From NCBI RefSeq assembly GCF_003344865.1, contig NZ_CP031165.1, positions 5,027,910-5,091,909 of the forward strand: a stretch of DNA of 64,000 nucleotides. The letters run 5' to 3'. The number at the start of each line of letters is the position of its first letter. The stretch's first letter is position 1. Below the pieces are notes generated by a model. That model was not told the origin of the DNA and made no database searches. It worked only from the letters and a program-made list of their open reading frames with translations. The DNA comes from Euzebya pacifica. GTDB taxonomy: Bacteria > Actinomycetota > Nitriliruptoria > Euzebyales > Euzebyaceae. This document shows, piece after piece, positions 54,602 to 62,878 of the stretch. Position numbers and translations under genes: made by a program.

Positions 54602-55198
54602 GTGCAGACCCCCGACAACAGGACCCATGACCTGACCGGACTCACCATCGCCATCGTCGCCACCGACGGGGTGGAGCAGGTCGAGCTGACCCAGCCGCGG
54701 GAGGCGCTCGTCGCCGCCGGCGCCGACACCGAGCTCATCAGCCTCGAGGCCGGCAGCATCACCGGCTACAACCACCTGACGGCGGCTGACGACTTCGCCG
54801 TCGATGCCACCGTTGGTGCGGCCGACGCTGCCCGTTACGACGGGTTGCTGCTGCCCGGTGGTGTCGCCAACCCCGACGCGCTGCGAACCAACGACGAGGC
54901 CGTCGCCTTCATCAAGGCCTTCGCCGACGAGGGCAAGCCCGTGGCGGCGATCTGTCACGCCGCGTGGACGCTGGTCGAGGCCGATGTCCTCAAGGGCCGC
55001 ACCCTCACGTCCTGGCCGAGCCTGAAGACCGACATCCGCAACGCCGGCGCGACCTGGGTCGACGAGGAGGTCGTCGTCGACGGCAACCTCGTGACCAGCC
55101 GCAAGCCAGATGACCTCGACGCCTTCTGCGACGCGGCCATCGAGGCGTTCGCCAAGGCAGGTGCGGCAGCTCCCAACCCGGCGCTGATCGCTCCGTAG
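54602..55198 (+). CDS. DJ-1/PfpI family protein (type 1 glutamine amidotransferase-like)
   Basis: A 198-residue protein of the DJ-1/PfpI superfamily. The nucleophile Cys lies in the elbow [14 protein letters not shown] near residue 118, with the partner Glu in [11 protein letters not shown] near 27 and [14 protein letters not shown] near 83. GTG at 54602 follows aggagg by six bases. Members act as glyoxalases, deglycases, proteases or stress proteins. It is the only plus-strand gene in the ribosomal/core block and has its own terminator. Substrate unknown. Confidence 0.92.
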   Translation: MQTPDNRTHDLTGLTIAIVATDGVEQVELTQPREALVAAGADTELISLEAGSITGYNHLTAADDFAVDATVGAADAARYDGLLLPGGVANPDALRTNDEAVAFIKAFADEGKPVAAICHAAWTLVEADVLKGRTLTSWPSLKTDIRNAGATWVDEEVVVDGNLVTSRKPDDLDAFCDAAIEAFAKAGAAAPNPALIAP

Positions 55199-55220
55199 TC
55201 CGACGAACCCCGCAACGTGC

Positions 55221-55253
55221 GACGCCCCCGACCAGTCAGTGGTCGGGGGCGTC
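55221..55253 (+). terminator. hairpin terminator after the DJ-1 gene
   Basis: A perfect 14-bp stem GACGCCCCCGACCA / TGGTCGGGGGCGTC with a GTCAG loop, 22 bases after the stop, followed by tgtgcgt. Convergent with the small minus-strand gene, so it may serve both. Confidence 0.7.
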
Positions 55254-55297
55254 TGTGCGTGCGACGGGGGTGCAGGCCGTCCCACGTGTGCGACGGT

Positions 55298-55564
55298 CTA
55301 GCGGTCCCGGGACTCGGTGCTGCCCTGTGCCTCCTGGAGGTGCTTGCGGCGCTCGGCAATGACGTCGTCCTCGGCCGGCGAGTCGTCGTCGGGAGCGGCG
55401 CTGGACCGACCGGGCTCGGCTGGGTTCATCCCGGTCTGCCCGGGTCCACCGGGACGGTCGGCCTTGTCCCGGGCGGTGTTGTCCTCGGGAGCGGGCCGGT
55501 CCTCACCGAGGGCAGGGTCGTGTGGTTCGGGAGTCGACGGGTCGTCGGAGCGAGGGTTGCGCAT
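55298..55564 (-). CDS. small acidic, disordered hypothetical protein
   Basis: An 88-residue frame starting with ATG at 55564, very rich in D, E, P, S and G (for example HDPALGEDRPAPEDNTARDK) with a basic-helical end (VIAERRKHLQEAQGS). No hydrophobic core, signal peptide or membrane helix. Similar short disordered proteins occur next to truA in other actinobacteria, but I do not recognise a family. It lies 40 bases upstream of the truA end on the same strand. Real expression is plausible because the frame is intact and composition differs from a random GC-rich frame; function unknown. Confidence 0.5.
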   Translation of the reverse strand: MRNPRSDDPSTPEPHDPALGEDRPAPEDNTARDKADRPGGPGQTGMNPAEPGRSSAAPDDDSPAEDDVIAERRKHLQEAQGSTESRDR

Positions 55565-55604
55565 GTGGCGGTCCTACCCGCCGGGGCGTCCGCTCAACCC
55601 AGCG

Positions 55605-56426
55605 TCACGCCGGTCGTGGCGGTCCGTAGCGCACCCCGACCAGCGACAGCCCGTGGGGAGGGGCGACCGGCCCGGCATCGGTGCGGTCCCTGGCGGCGAG
55701 CAGCTCGGCGAACCACTCCTCCGGCCTGCGTCCCTTGCCGACCTCGACCAACGAACCGGTGATGGCACGGACCTGCTGGTGGCAGAACGCGTTGGCGGCG
55801 ATCCGCAGCAGGACGAGCCCCGAGGGCCTGGACCGGCGAACGGTCACGTGATCCACCCGTCGCGTCAGGGGCGCCTCGACGGTGCGTCCGTCCTTCAGCC
55901 GAAGGACCCGCTTGCGACAGAACGAATCGAAGTCGTGGGTCCCGACCAAGGCCTGCCCGGCCCGCTCCATCGCCTCGATGTCCAGGCGCTCACCGACGTG
56001 CCACGTGTCGTGGGACAGCAGCGGTGGCATGACCGGGTGTTCCCACAGCCGGAAGCGATACCGCCGCTGGGTCGCGGAGTGCCGTGCGTCGAAGGTCGCG
56101 GGCACGCGGACCACGCGCTTGACCGCGATGGTCGGTCCGAGCATGCCGTCGAGGTCGCGCCTGACCCGTGGCAGGTCGGCCAGCCGTCGCCACCCCGCGG
56201 GCGCATCCACGTGCACGGTCTGCGCCTCGGCGTGGACCCCACGATCGGTCCGGCCGGCACAGGTCGTCTCCGCCGGCGCGCCCTGGAAAAGCCGATGCAG
56301 GGCGTCCTCGAGGACGCCCTGCACCGTGATCTGATCCGGCTGTCTGGCGAACCCCGCATAGGGGGCGCCGTCGTAGGCGAAGTCGATCCGCAGCCGGACG
56401 GTCGACCCGACGTCGTTGGACGTCAC
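55605..56426 (-). CDS. truA: tRNA pseudouridine(38-40) synthase
   Basis: A 273-residue TruA. Signatures: IDFAYDGAPYAGFARQPDQI, the catalytic Asp in CAGRTDRGVHAEAQ near 60, ARHSATQRRYRFRLW near 114 and FCHQQVRAITGSLVEVGKG near 213. It modifies U38-U40 in tRNA anticodon arms. ATG at 56426, nine bases after rplQ in the same operon, as expected for actinobacteria. Full length, no anomalies. Confidence 0.96.
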   Translation of the reverse strand: MTSNDVGSTVRLRIDFAYDGAPYAGFARQPDQITVQGVLEDALHRLFQGAPAETTCAGRTDRGVHAEAQTVHVDAPAGWRRLADLPRVRRDLDGMLGPTIAVKRVVRVPATFDARHSATQRRYRFRLWEHPVMPPLLSHDTWHVGERLDIEAMERAGQALVGTHDFDSFCRKRVLRLKDGRTVEAPLTRRVDHVTVRRSRPSGLVLLRIAANAFCHQQVRAITGSLVEVGKGRRPEEWFAELLAARDRTDAGPVAPPHGLSLVGVRYGPPRPA

Positions 56427-56435
56427 GACGGAGGA

Positions 56436-57173
56436 CTACTCCTCCTCGTCGGCCGCCTTGTCGGCAGCGTCGGAGGCGGTGTCGTCCTCGGTGACCTCGG
56501 CGTCGTCCGCGTCGGACTCCGCCAGACGGGCGTCGACCTCCTCGGGGCTGACCTCGGTCTCGTCCTCGGCGCGGGCGCCCTCCTCACGGGCCAGGGCCCG
56601 CTCGGTGATGCGACCGGCGTCGACGGACTCGTCGGCGGTGTCGTCCTGCTCGGCCGCGGGGGCCGCGTAGTCGTCACCGAAGTCGCCGGAGTCCTCGGCC
56701 GCCATGATCGCCTGTTCGCGCTCACGTGCGGTCTTGGAGAGGTTGTTGCGACGACGACGCAGCGACCAGCGACGGGCAGGGGCCTCGGTCAGCGAGGACT
56801 CGCCGTCGTCGGACTCCAGGATGTCGACCAGCTCGATCATCGCCATCTCGGCGCCGTCACCCTTGCGGGGACCGATCTTGATGACGCGGGTGTAGCCACC
56901 CGAACGCTCCGCAGCTGCCGGACCGATGTCGGCGAACAGCTTGTGGACGACGTCCTTGTCACGGATGACCGTGAGCACCTGACGACGAGCGTGAAGGTCA
57001 CCGCGCTTGGCGAAGGTGATCATCTTCTCGGCGAGCGGCTGGACCGTCTTCGCCTTCGTCTTGGTGGTGGTGATGCGACCGTGACGGAAGAGCTCCGTCG
57101 CCAGGTTCGACATCATCATGTTGTGATGCTTGGCACCTCCGCCGAGGCGGGTGCCCTTCTTCGGAGTAGGCAT
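56436..57173 (-). CDS. rplQ: 50S ribosomal protein L17 with long acidic C-terminal extension
   Basis: A 245-residue protein. Residues 1-~118 are canonical L17: [61 protein letters not shown]. Beyond that lie ~125 extra residues: an arginine-rich patch ([13 protein letters not shown]) and then a low-complexity D/E/A tail ending [11 protein letters not shown]. Actinobacterial L17 often has some extension, but this doubles the protein. The tail is likely flexible and solvent exposed on the ribosome. 12 bases after rpoA. Confidence 0.95.
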   Translation of the reverse strand: MPTPKKGTRLGGGAKHHNMMMSNLATELFRHGRITTTKTKAKTVQPLAEKMITFAKRGDLHARRQVLTVIRDKDVVHKLFADIGPAAAERSGGYTRVIKIGPRKGDGAEMAMIELVDILESDDGESSLTEAPARRWSLRRRRNNLSKTAREREQAIMAAEDSGDFGDDYAAPAAEQDDTADESVDAGRITERALAREEGARAEDETEVSPEEVDARLAESDADDAEVTEDDTASDAADKAADEEE

Positions 57174-57185
57174 GGTTGATCGTTC

Positions 57186-58148
57186 CTATCCGCCGTACGA
57201 ACCGTAGTCGGCGAGGCTGAGGCCCATGTCCGAGAGCTTGGACTTGACCTCTTCGATGGACTTCTGACCGAAGTTGCGGATGTCGAGCAGGTCCTGCTCG
57301 GTCTTCTGGACGAGCTCACCAACGGTGGCCACGCCCTCGCGCTTCAGGCAGTTGTAGGAGCGGACCGAGAGGTCCATGTCCTCGATGGGGAGGGCGAGGT
57401 TCGGCGACATCGGGCCGGTGGGCTCGACCGCGCCGGCACCGATGGCCAGGCCGCCGGGGCCGCCTTCCTCGAAGTCGCTGAACAGCTCGAACAGGTCGCG
57501 CAGGGTCTCACCGGCCGAGGACAGCGCCTCGGCGGGGGTGACGGACCCGTTGGTCTCCACGTCGAGGATCAGGCGGTCGTAGTTGGTCATCTGCTCGACA
57601 CGGGTCGCTTCGACCCGGTAGGTCACGCGGGTGACCGGGGAGTAGATGGAGTCAACCGGGATCACGCCGATGGGCATGTCCGGCTTCTTGTTGCGCTCGG
57701 CGGTGACGTAGCCACGACCGCGCTCGACCGTCAGGTACATCTCGACGCGACCCTTGCGGTTCAGCGTGGCGATGTGGAGGTCGCGGTTGAGGATCTCGAC
57801 CTCGCTGGGGGCGGTGATGAAGTCCGCGGTGATCTCACCGGGGCCCTCACCACCGAGGAAGATCTCGACCGGCTCGTCGGAGTGGCACCGAAGCACCAGG
57901 TCCTTGAGGTTCAGGACGATGTCGGTGACATCCTCCTTGACCCCCTCGATGGAGGAGAACTCGTGGAGCACGCCCTCGATGCGAACCGACGTGACGGCAG
58001 CACCGGGGATGGAGGACAGCAGGGTCCGACGCAGGCTGTTGCCCAGCGTGTACCCGAAGCCGGGCTCCAGCGGCTCGATGGTGAACAGGGAACGGAGACC
58101 GTCGATCTGGACGTCTTCGACGATCGTGGGGCGCTGAACGATCAGCAC
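57186..58148 (-). CDS. rpoA: DNA-directed RNA polymerase subunit alpha
   Basis: A 320-residue alpha subunit. N-terminal dimerisation/assembly domain (1-~230) with [20 protein letters not shown] near 31 and [10 protein letters not shown] near 150; C-terminal DNA/activator-binding domain (~245-320) with [14 protein letters not shown] and [18 protein letters not shown] at 58148. Operon rpsM-rpsK-rpsD-rpoA-rplQ-truA, standard order. Confidence 0.97.
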   Translation of the reverse strand: MLIVQRPTIVEDVQIDGLRSLFTIEPLEPGFGYTLGNSLRRTLLSSIPGAAVTSVRIEGVLHEFSSIEGVKEDVTDIVLNLKDLVLRCHSDEPVEIFLGGEGPGEITADFITAPSEVEILNRDLHIATLNRKGRVEMYLTVERGRGYVTAERNKKPDMPIGVIPVDSIYSPVTRVTYRVEATRVEQMTNYDRLILDVETNGSVTPAEALSSAGETLRDLFELFSDFEEGGPGGLAIGAGAVEPTGPMSPNLALPIEDMDLSVRSYNCLKREGVATVGELVQKTEQDLLDIRNFGQKSIEEVKSKLSDMGLSLADYGSYGG

Positions 58149-58227
58149 GATAGTGGTCGCCTCCCGGGCGTAGAGCGGTGCAGTGGCAGGAAGGCACGCG
58201 AGCCGCGACGGGCCGCGTGACGTGGTT

Positions 58228-58842
58228 TTACTTGGAGTACAGCTCGACGATCAGCTGTTCCTGGACGGGAACATCGATCTGCTTGCGCTCCGGCTGCGAC
58301 AGCACCGAGATCTGGCGCTTGTCCTGGTCGAGCGAGACCCACCCCGGCTGGTTGCGGGTGCCCAGCAGCTCCAGCGCACCGATGACCGGCACGATGTTGC
58401 GCGAACGCTCGCGAAGGGTGATGACGTCGCCGACACGCACCTCGTAGGAGGGGATGTTGACCGTGCGACCGTTGACCTTGAAGTGCTTGTGGTTGACCAG
58501 CTGACGCGCCTCACGGCGGGTACGAGCAAGGCCACCACGGAACACGACGTTGTCCAGGCGCATCTCGAGGGCGACGAGCAGGTTCTCACCCGTCAGGCCC
58601 TGCGAACGGCTGGCGCGGTCGTAGTAGTTGCGGAACTGGCGCTCGAGGACGCCGTAGATGCGGCGAGCCTTCTGCTTCTCGCGCAGCTGCAGGAGGTACT
58701 CGGACTCCTTGATGCGTCCGCGGCCGTGCTCACCCGGCGGGTACGGGCGCTTCTCGAGCGCGCGTGCCGACTTGAGGTTGGCGTGCAGGACGGTGCGCTC
58801 GCGGCGCGACTGCTTGGCGATGGGACCGGTGTAACGGGCCAT
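58228..58842 (-). CDS. rpsD: 30S ribosomal protein S4
   Basis: A 204-residue S4. Begins [15 protein letters not shown]; contains [26 protein letters not shown] and the S4 RNA-binding fold [21 protein letters not shown] near 100, then QLIVELYSK at the end. The zinc-cysteine type N-terminus is absent (Cys-minus S4). S4 commonly autoregulates its operon, so the hairpin between rpsM and rpsK is of interest. Full length. Confidence 0.97.
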   Translation of the reverse strand: MARYTGPIAKQSRRERTVLHANLKSARALEKRPYPPGEHGRGRIKESEYLLQLREKQKARRIYGVLERQFRNYYDRASRSQGLTGENLLVALEMRLDNVVFRGGLARTRREARQLVNHKHFKVNGRTVNIPSYEVRVGDVITLRERSRNIVPVIGALELLGTRNQPGWVSLDQDKRQISVLSQPERKQIDVPVQEQLIVELYSK

Positions 58843-58886
58843 GTGTCGACCTTCTCTCTATCTCGTGGTGCCGGTGAAGGTGCGCG

Positions 58887-59288
58887 TCAGACGCGGCGAC
58901 GCTTCGGCGGACGGCAGCCGTTGTGCGGGATGGGCGTGACGTCGCGGATGCCGCTGACCTCCAGGCCCGTGGCCTGGATGGAGCGAATCGCGGTCTCGCG
59001 GCCGGATCCCGGCCCCTTCACGCGGACGTCGACCTTGCGCATGCCGTAGCCGTCGACTGCCACGCGGGCAGCCTTCTCGGCGGCCTGCTGCGCGGCGTAC
59101 GGCGTGGACTTGCGCGAGCCCTTGAAGCCCACGTTGCCCGCCGAAGCCCACGAGATGACGTTCCCGTCGAGGTCGGAGATGGAGATGATGGTGTTGTTGA
59201 ACGACGACGTGATGTGCGCGATGCCGTGCGGGATCGTCCGACGTTCCTTCTTCTTCCCGCGCGAGCGGGCCTTCTTTCCCTGCGCCAT
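58887..59288 (-). CDS. rpsK: 30S ribosomal protein S11
   Basis: A 133-residue S11. Core signatures [40 protein letters not shown] and [19 protein letters not shown], ending [16 protein letters not shown] at 59288. It follows rpsM after an unusually long 205-base gap with an inverted repeat. Confidence 0.97.
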   Translation of the reverse strand: MAQGKKARSRGKKKERRTIPHGIAHITSSFNNTIISISDLDGNVISWASAGNVGFKGSRKSTPYAAQQAAEKAARVAVDGYGMRKVDVRVKGPGSGRETAIRSIQATGLEVSGIRDVTPIPHNGCRPPKRRRV

Positions 59289-59392
59289 GAGGGTGTGCTC
59301 CTGTGTGTGCCGAAGGGCAGTCGCGGCTGCGGTGCCCGTACCCGGTCATCTCGCCGCGTGGGGGACGTCGTCCCGTCTGCGCCGGAGGGTGA

Positions 59393-59425
59393 GGCGAACC
59401 GGCCCGACCGGCTGATCGGTTCGCC
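59393..59425 (-). promoter_or_regulatory. inverted repeat in the rpsM-rpsK gap, candidate r-protein control structure
   Basis: GGCGAACCG (59393-59401) and CGGTTCGCC (59417-59425) form a perfect 9-bp stem with a 15-base loop, extendable by GGAG/CTCC after a small bulge. It lies in a 205-base gap inside a ribosomal protein operon. Could be an attenuator or S4-binding site; no open frame is present in the gap. Confidence 0.45.
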
Positions 59426-59493
59426 CTCCGTTCACCCCGTGGGGAGAAACGGATGTGGGCCGCCCCGTGGGAGCGGCCGCTGTCTGTGTGTTG

Positions 59494-59865
59494 CTACTTC
59501 TTCTTCTTGCCCGCAACCGTGCGCTTCGGGCCCTTGCGGGTCCGGGCGTTGGTGTGCGTGCGCTGGCCGCGGACGGGCAGGCCACGACGGTGGCGGATGC
59601 CCTGGTAGCAGCCGATCTCGACCTTGCGCTTGATGTTCTGCGCCACCTCTCGGCGCAGGTCACCTTCGATCTTGAACTCGTTCTCGATGAAGGCACGCAG
59701 GGCGAGCACCTCGTCCTCGGACAAGGCACCGATACGGGTGTTGGGGTCGATGTTGGTCGCCTCCAGCGCCTCGAGGGCGCGGGTGCGGCCAACGCCGAAG
59801 ATGTAGGTCAGGCCGATCGCTGCCCGCTTTTCGCGAGGCAGGTCGACACCGGCGATTCTGGCCAT
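59494..59865 (-). CDS. rpsM: 30S ribosomal protein S13
   Basis: A 123-residue S13. [22 protein letters not shown], then [38 protein letters not shown] in the C-terminal half and a lysine tail AGKKKK. ATG at 59865. First gene of the alpha operon here; infA and rpmJ, usually just upstream, are absent. A consensus-like promoter lies ~140 bases upstream. Confidence 0.97.
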   Translation of the reverse strand: MARIAGVDLPREKRAAIGLTYIFGVGRTRALEALEATNIDPNTRIGALSEDEVLALRAFIENEFKIEGDLRREVAQNIKRKVEIGCYQGIRHRRGLPVRGQRTHTNARTRKGPKRTVAGKKKK

Positions 59866-59981
59866 GGGTTGCGATCCTCGGGGGTCGTGGCTGAGGCTTG
59901 GGGGTCACGGCCTGGTGGCCGTGTATCCTGCTGGCCGTCGGGAGCAGCCGGAGTTCGGCGATGACGGAGGACAGCAGGACG

Positions 59982-60036
59982 CCCACGCAAAGGCGTGGGG
60001 ACGGAGCAGTGTAGCAGCGGCTCCAGCTCGCGCCAA
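59982..60036 (-). promoter_or_regulatory. promoter of the rpsM operon with a 5' hairpin
   Basis: On the minus strand TTGGCG (60036-60031), exactly 17 bases, TACACT (60013-60008); start predicted near 60001. The transcript would begin with CCCACGC / GCGTGGG (59999-59982), a 7-bp stem with a four-base loop. It overlaps the region directly after the map stop, so the hairpin may also end map transcription. The leader to rpsM is ~135 bases. Confidence 0.68.
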
Positions 60037-60055
60037 CCCTCGTGGGCTCGTGGGG

Positions 60056-60892
60056 TCAGCCGGCGAGGGTCACCGGGATGCGGGCCGGTTCCTCCAGCGG
60101 GCGGGCCGGCTCGTCGGAGCGGGCGGTCAGCACCCAGGGGCCGTCCGGTGTGATGGCCACGGTGTGCTCCCAGTGGGCCGACAGCGCGCCGTCGGCGGTG
60201 ACGACGGTCCACTCGTCCTCGAGGGTCTCGGTCTCCTCGGTGCCCAGGTTGAACATCGGCTCGACCGCCAGGACCAGGCCGTTGGTCAGCTTGGGGCCCC
60301 GCCCCCTCCGCCCGTGGTTGGGCACCTGGGGGTCCTCGTGCAGGGCACGACCGACCCCGTGGCCGACGTACTCGTGCACGATGCCGTAGCCCTCGCGCCG
60401 CCCGACCGCTTCGACCGCGGCGGAGATGTCCCCGATCCGCTGCTTGGGCCTGGCCTCCAGCAGACCGGCCCACAACCCCTCGCGGGTCGCGCGGACCAAG
60501 CGGGCGACCTCGGGCGACACGGTGTCCTCCCCGCCGACGATCCACGTGGCCGCGGAGTCGGAGTAGTAGCCCTCCAGCACGCAACCGGCGTCGACCTTGA
60601 TCAGGTCACCCTCCTGCAGGACGGTGTCCGGGGAGGGGATGCCGTGCACGATCTCGTCGTTGACCGATGCGCACAGGGTGGCCGGGAAGGGGATCCGCGA
60701 GCCGCTGCCGCCGTAGCCGAGGAAGGCTGGCACCGCGTTCTGGGCACGCACGTAGTCCTCGGCCATGCGGTCGAGCTCACCGGTGGAGACACCGGGGCGC
60801 ACGGCCTCGGCGACCAGCTCGTGCATGTCGGCGATGATCTTGCCCGAGCGGGCCATGATCTCGATCTCGGCTGGGGACTTGCGGATGATCAT
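60056..60892 (-). CDS. map: type I methionine aminopeptidase
   Basis: A 278-residue MetAP removing N-terminal Met. Metal ligands are visible: Asp in VDAGCVLEGYYSDSAATW near 102, His in EYVGHGVGRALHEDP near 174, Glu in LAVEPMF near 205 and Glu in HWEHTVAIT near 243. ATG at 60892. Separated from the HAD gene upstream by 92 bases containing a 21-bp repeat. Confidence 0.96.
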   Translation of the reverse strand: MIIRKSPAEIEIMARSGKIIADMHELVAEAVRPGVSTGELDRMAEDYVRAQNAVPAFLGYGGSGSRIPFPATLCASVNDEIVHGIPSPDTVLQEGDLIKVDAGCVLEGYYSDSAATWIVGGEDTVSPEVARLVRATREGLWAGLLEARPKQRIGDISAAVEAVGRREGYGIVHEYVGHGVGRALHEDPQVPNHGRRGRGPKLTNGLVLAVEPMFNLGTEETETLEDEWTVVTADGALSAHWEHTVAITPDGPWVLTARSDEPARPLEEPARIPVTLAG

Positions 60893-60920
60893 GGGAGGAG
60901 CGTACGCGGCGGCGCCGAGC

Positions 60921-60970
60921 CGTTCACGACCGACCGATCGGCGTTCACGCCCTTCCGATCGGCGTTCACG
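60921..60970. repeat. 21-bp-spaced direct repeats upstream of map
   Basis: CGTTCACG occurs at 60921, 60942 and 60963, exactly 21 bases apart; the last two are preceded by CCGATCGG, giving 16-bp identical blocks. The spacing equals two helical turns, so repeats present one DNA face. They lie 29-78 bases upstream of the map start. Confidence 0.7.
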
Positions 60971-60984
60971 TGCCCCTGTCCGGA

Positions 60985-61830
60985 TCAGCCGAGCAGCTCC
61001 AGCAGTCCCACCCAGCCCCCGCGTTCGGGGACGTCGATGACGTGGTCGGTCGCGATGCCGTTGGCGACGCTGCCCTCGACCGCCACCGTGTGCCCCGCCC
61101 AGGCGAGCATGTCGAGGTCGTTCTCGCCGTCGCCCACCGCCAGCAGGTCATCGGCGGTCAGGCCCTGCGCGGTCGCCCAGCGGGAAATCCCCGTGACCTT
61201 GTTCACGCCGACGGGCGCCGCCAGGACCGTGATGCCACCGAACGTCGTGTCCAGCCCGCAGGTGACGGTTGCATCGTCGGCGATCGCCGTGGCAACCCGA
61301 TGGGCGGCCAGCCCCCGCTCACCGGTCAGGCTGAGCAGCCCGAAGCCGACGGCCACACCCGCCGCGACCGGTTCGTGGGGGTCGGTGGGCACGGTGGCCA
61401 TGTCGAACTGTGCGCGGTGCCGGTCGCTGGTCGGACAGTCAGGGGCGATGACGGCGTCGATGTCGGGCAACGACACGTGCACGACGGGTGACAGGCCCTC
61501 GGCGAGGAAGGCGTCGAGTACACGCTGCCCGGCCTCGGGCGCGAACGCCTGCCGGTGCCACTCCTGACCGGTGTGCAGGTCCGTGCCGACCGCCCCCGCC
61601 AGCAGCACCGCCGGGCCGAGCAGGCCGTGGCGGGCGAGCCGATGGCTGGCCGACCGACCCCGCCGTCCCGTCGCGAACAGCATGGGCACGTCGCGGCGGC
61701 GCAGCTCCGCGAACGCGGCAAGCGTCGCCGGGTGCACCTCCCCGTCGTCGTACCAGAAGGTCCCGTCGAGATCGGTGACGATGCCTGCTGGTCTCTTCGA
61801 GCCGACAGTCTTCGGGCGTGGTGCCGTCAC
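60985..61830 (-). CDS. HAD superfamily (Cof-type) hydrolase
   Basis: A 281-residue HAD phosphatase. Motif I DLDGTFWYDDGEVH near 19 (nucleophile Asp), motif II in LFATGRRGRSA, and motif IV GDGENDLDMLAWAG near 244, with a Cof-type cap between. Start GTG at 61830. It is inserted between adk and map, where most actinobacteria have no gene. Likely a sugar-phosphate or nucleotide phosphatase; substrate unknown. Confidence 0.88.
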   Translation of the reverse strand: MTAPRPKTVGSKRPAGIVTDLDGTFWYDDGEVHPATLAAFAELRRRDVPMLFATGRRGRSASHRLARHGLLGPAVLLAGAVGTDLHTGQEWHRQAFAPEAGQRVLDAFLAEGLSPVVHVSLPDIDAVIAPDCPTSDRHRAQFDMATVPTDPHEPVAAGVAVGFGLLSLTGERGLAAHRVATAIADDATVTCGLDTTFGGITVLAAPVGVNKVTGISRWATAQGLTADDLLAVGDGENDLDMLAWAGHTVAVEGSVANGIATDHVIDVPERGGWVGLLELLG

Positions 61831-61905
61831 GTCGTTCTCCCCCGGGTCTCGGGCGTACGGCCGGTCCTCGGGCGTGCGGCCGTTACCACTCCCCCTGCCC
61901 GGGGG

Positions 61906-62481
61906 TCAGGCGGTCGAGGCCTGGCGGCAGGCCGTCAGAACGCGCTCCTGGACCTCGTCGATGGAGCCGACCGCGTCGACGTCGACGAGCATGCCGACCT
62001 CGCGGTAGAACGGGATCAGGTCCTCGGTCTGGGCGCGGTACTCACGCATGCGGCGCTGGAAGACGGCCGCGTCGTCGTCGGCGCGTCCCTCCTCCGACTG
62101 CCGCTTGGCGATGCGCGCCTCGAGCTCGTCGTCGGGCACGGAGAAGTGCAGCACGGTGTCGAGCGTCTCGTCGAGCATGGCCAGCATCCCGTTGAGCGTG
62201 TGGGCCTGGGCGACGTTGCGGGGATAGCCGTCGAGCAGGAACCCGTTCTCGGCGTCGGGCTGGCGCAGGCGGTCGGCGACCATGCGGTTGGTCACGGAGT
62301 CGGGCACGAGCTCGCCCTTGTCCATGTACCCCTTGGCCTCCTTGCCCAGCGGCGTCTCGCCCTTGACGTTGGCACGGAAGATGTCGCCCGTGGAGATGTG
62401 CGGGATCGCGAAGGTCTCCGAGATCATCGCCGATTGGGTCCCCTTGCCCGCCCCAGGCGGTCCCAGCAGTACCAGTCTCAA
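61906..62481 (-). CDS. adk: adenylate kinase
   Basis: A 191-residue short-type adenylate kinase. P-loop LLGPPGAGKGTQS near residue 5, AMP-binding region STGDIFRANVKGETPLGKEA near 33, FLLDGYPRNVAQAHTLNG near 81 and SEEGRADDDAAVFQRRMREY near 128. The start codon is TTG (62481-62479), since the family begins MRLVLLGPPGAGKGTQ and gaggag lies eight bases upstream. Separated from secY by 397 bases. 75 bases before the HAD gene. Confidence 0.95.
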   Translation of the reverse strand: MRLVLLGPPGAGKGTQSAMISETFAIPHISTGDIFRANVKGETPLGKEAKGYMDKGELVPDSVTNRMVADRLRQPDAENGFLLDGYPRNVAQAHTLNGMLAMLDETLDTVLHFSVPDDELEARIAKRQSEEGRADDDAAVFQRRMREYRAQTEDLIPFYREVGMLVDVDAVGSIDEVQERVLTACRQASTA

Positions 62482-62520
62482 GCGTCCGTCTCCTCGTGTG
62501 GCGTCGCGATAGTTCCGACG

Positions 62521-62551
62521 AGCCTACCGGCCGGTACGCCCAGCGGGCGAA
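62521..62551 (-). promoter_or_regulatory. possible adk promoter
   Basis: TAGGCT (62526-62521 on the minus strand) with TTCGCC 19 bases upstream (62551-62546). Leader to the TTG start of about 35 bases, carrying the ribosome site. Confidence 0.4.
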
Positions 62552-62597
62552 ACGGCGTGGCCCCGGAGGGGCGAAACGACCGAGGCCGCTCGCGACC

Positions 62598-62738
62598 GTG
62601 CGCGTTGCACCGCACCATCGGGCCGGCAACGCGCACACCCTCCGCCGTTGGGTGCGATGGGCAGCCCGTGGGGGCCGGCATCGCACACGCCGGGCCACCC
62701 CGTGCGACTTGGCCTGCCTGTCGAGGCCGGTATCGCAC
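62598..62738. repeat. three tandem palindromic units in the secY-adk gap
   Basis: Three units: GTGCGCGTTGC/GCAACGCGCAC (11 bp, 62598-62636), GTGCGATG/CATCGCAC (8 bp, 62652-62686), GTGCGA/TCGCAC with inner GGCCT/AGGCC (62702-62738). Each right arm follows GGCCGG and runs into a CACAC end. They lie within the 397-base gap 62482-62878 and are the main content of it apart from the secY terminator and adk promoter. Function unknown. Confidence 0.65.
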
Positions 62739-62828
62739 ACGCCGGCCGCGACGGCGGTGCCCCGGACGTATCCGGCGGCCACAGCGGCCCCGACGACGGG
62801 TGCCCACAGGCCAGGGGCCCGACAACGA

Positions 62829-62862
62829 CGAACGCACACACCCCGTGGGGCGTGTGCGTTCG
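62829..62862 (-). terminator. terminator after secY
   Basis: In the minus-strand RNA CGAACGCACACGCCCC pairs with GGGGUGUGUGCGUUCG: 16 pairs including one G-U, with a two-base nominal loop. It starts 17 bases after the secY stop. Confidence 0.65.
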
Positions 62863-62878
62863 GCAGGGTTCTCTCGGG

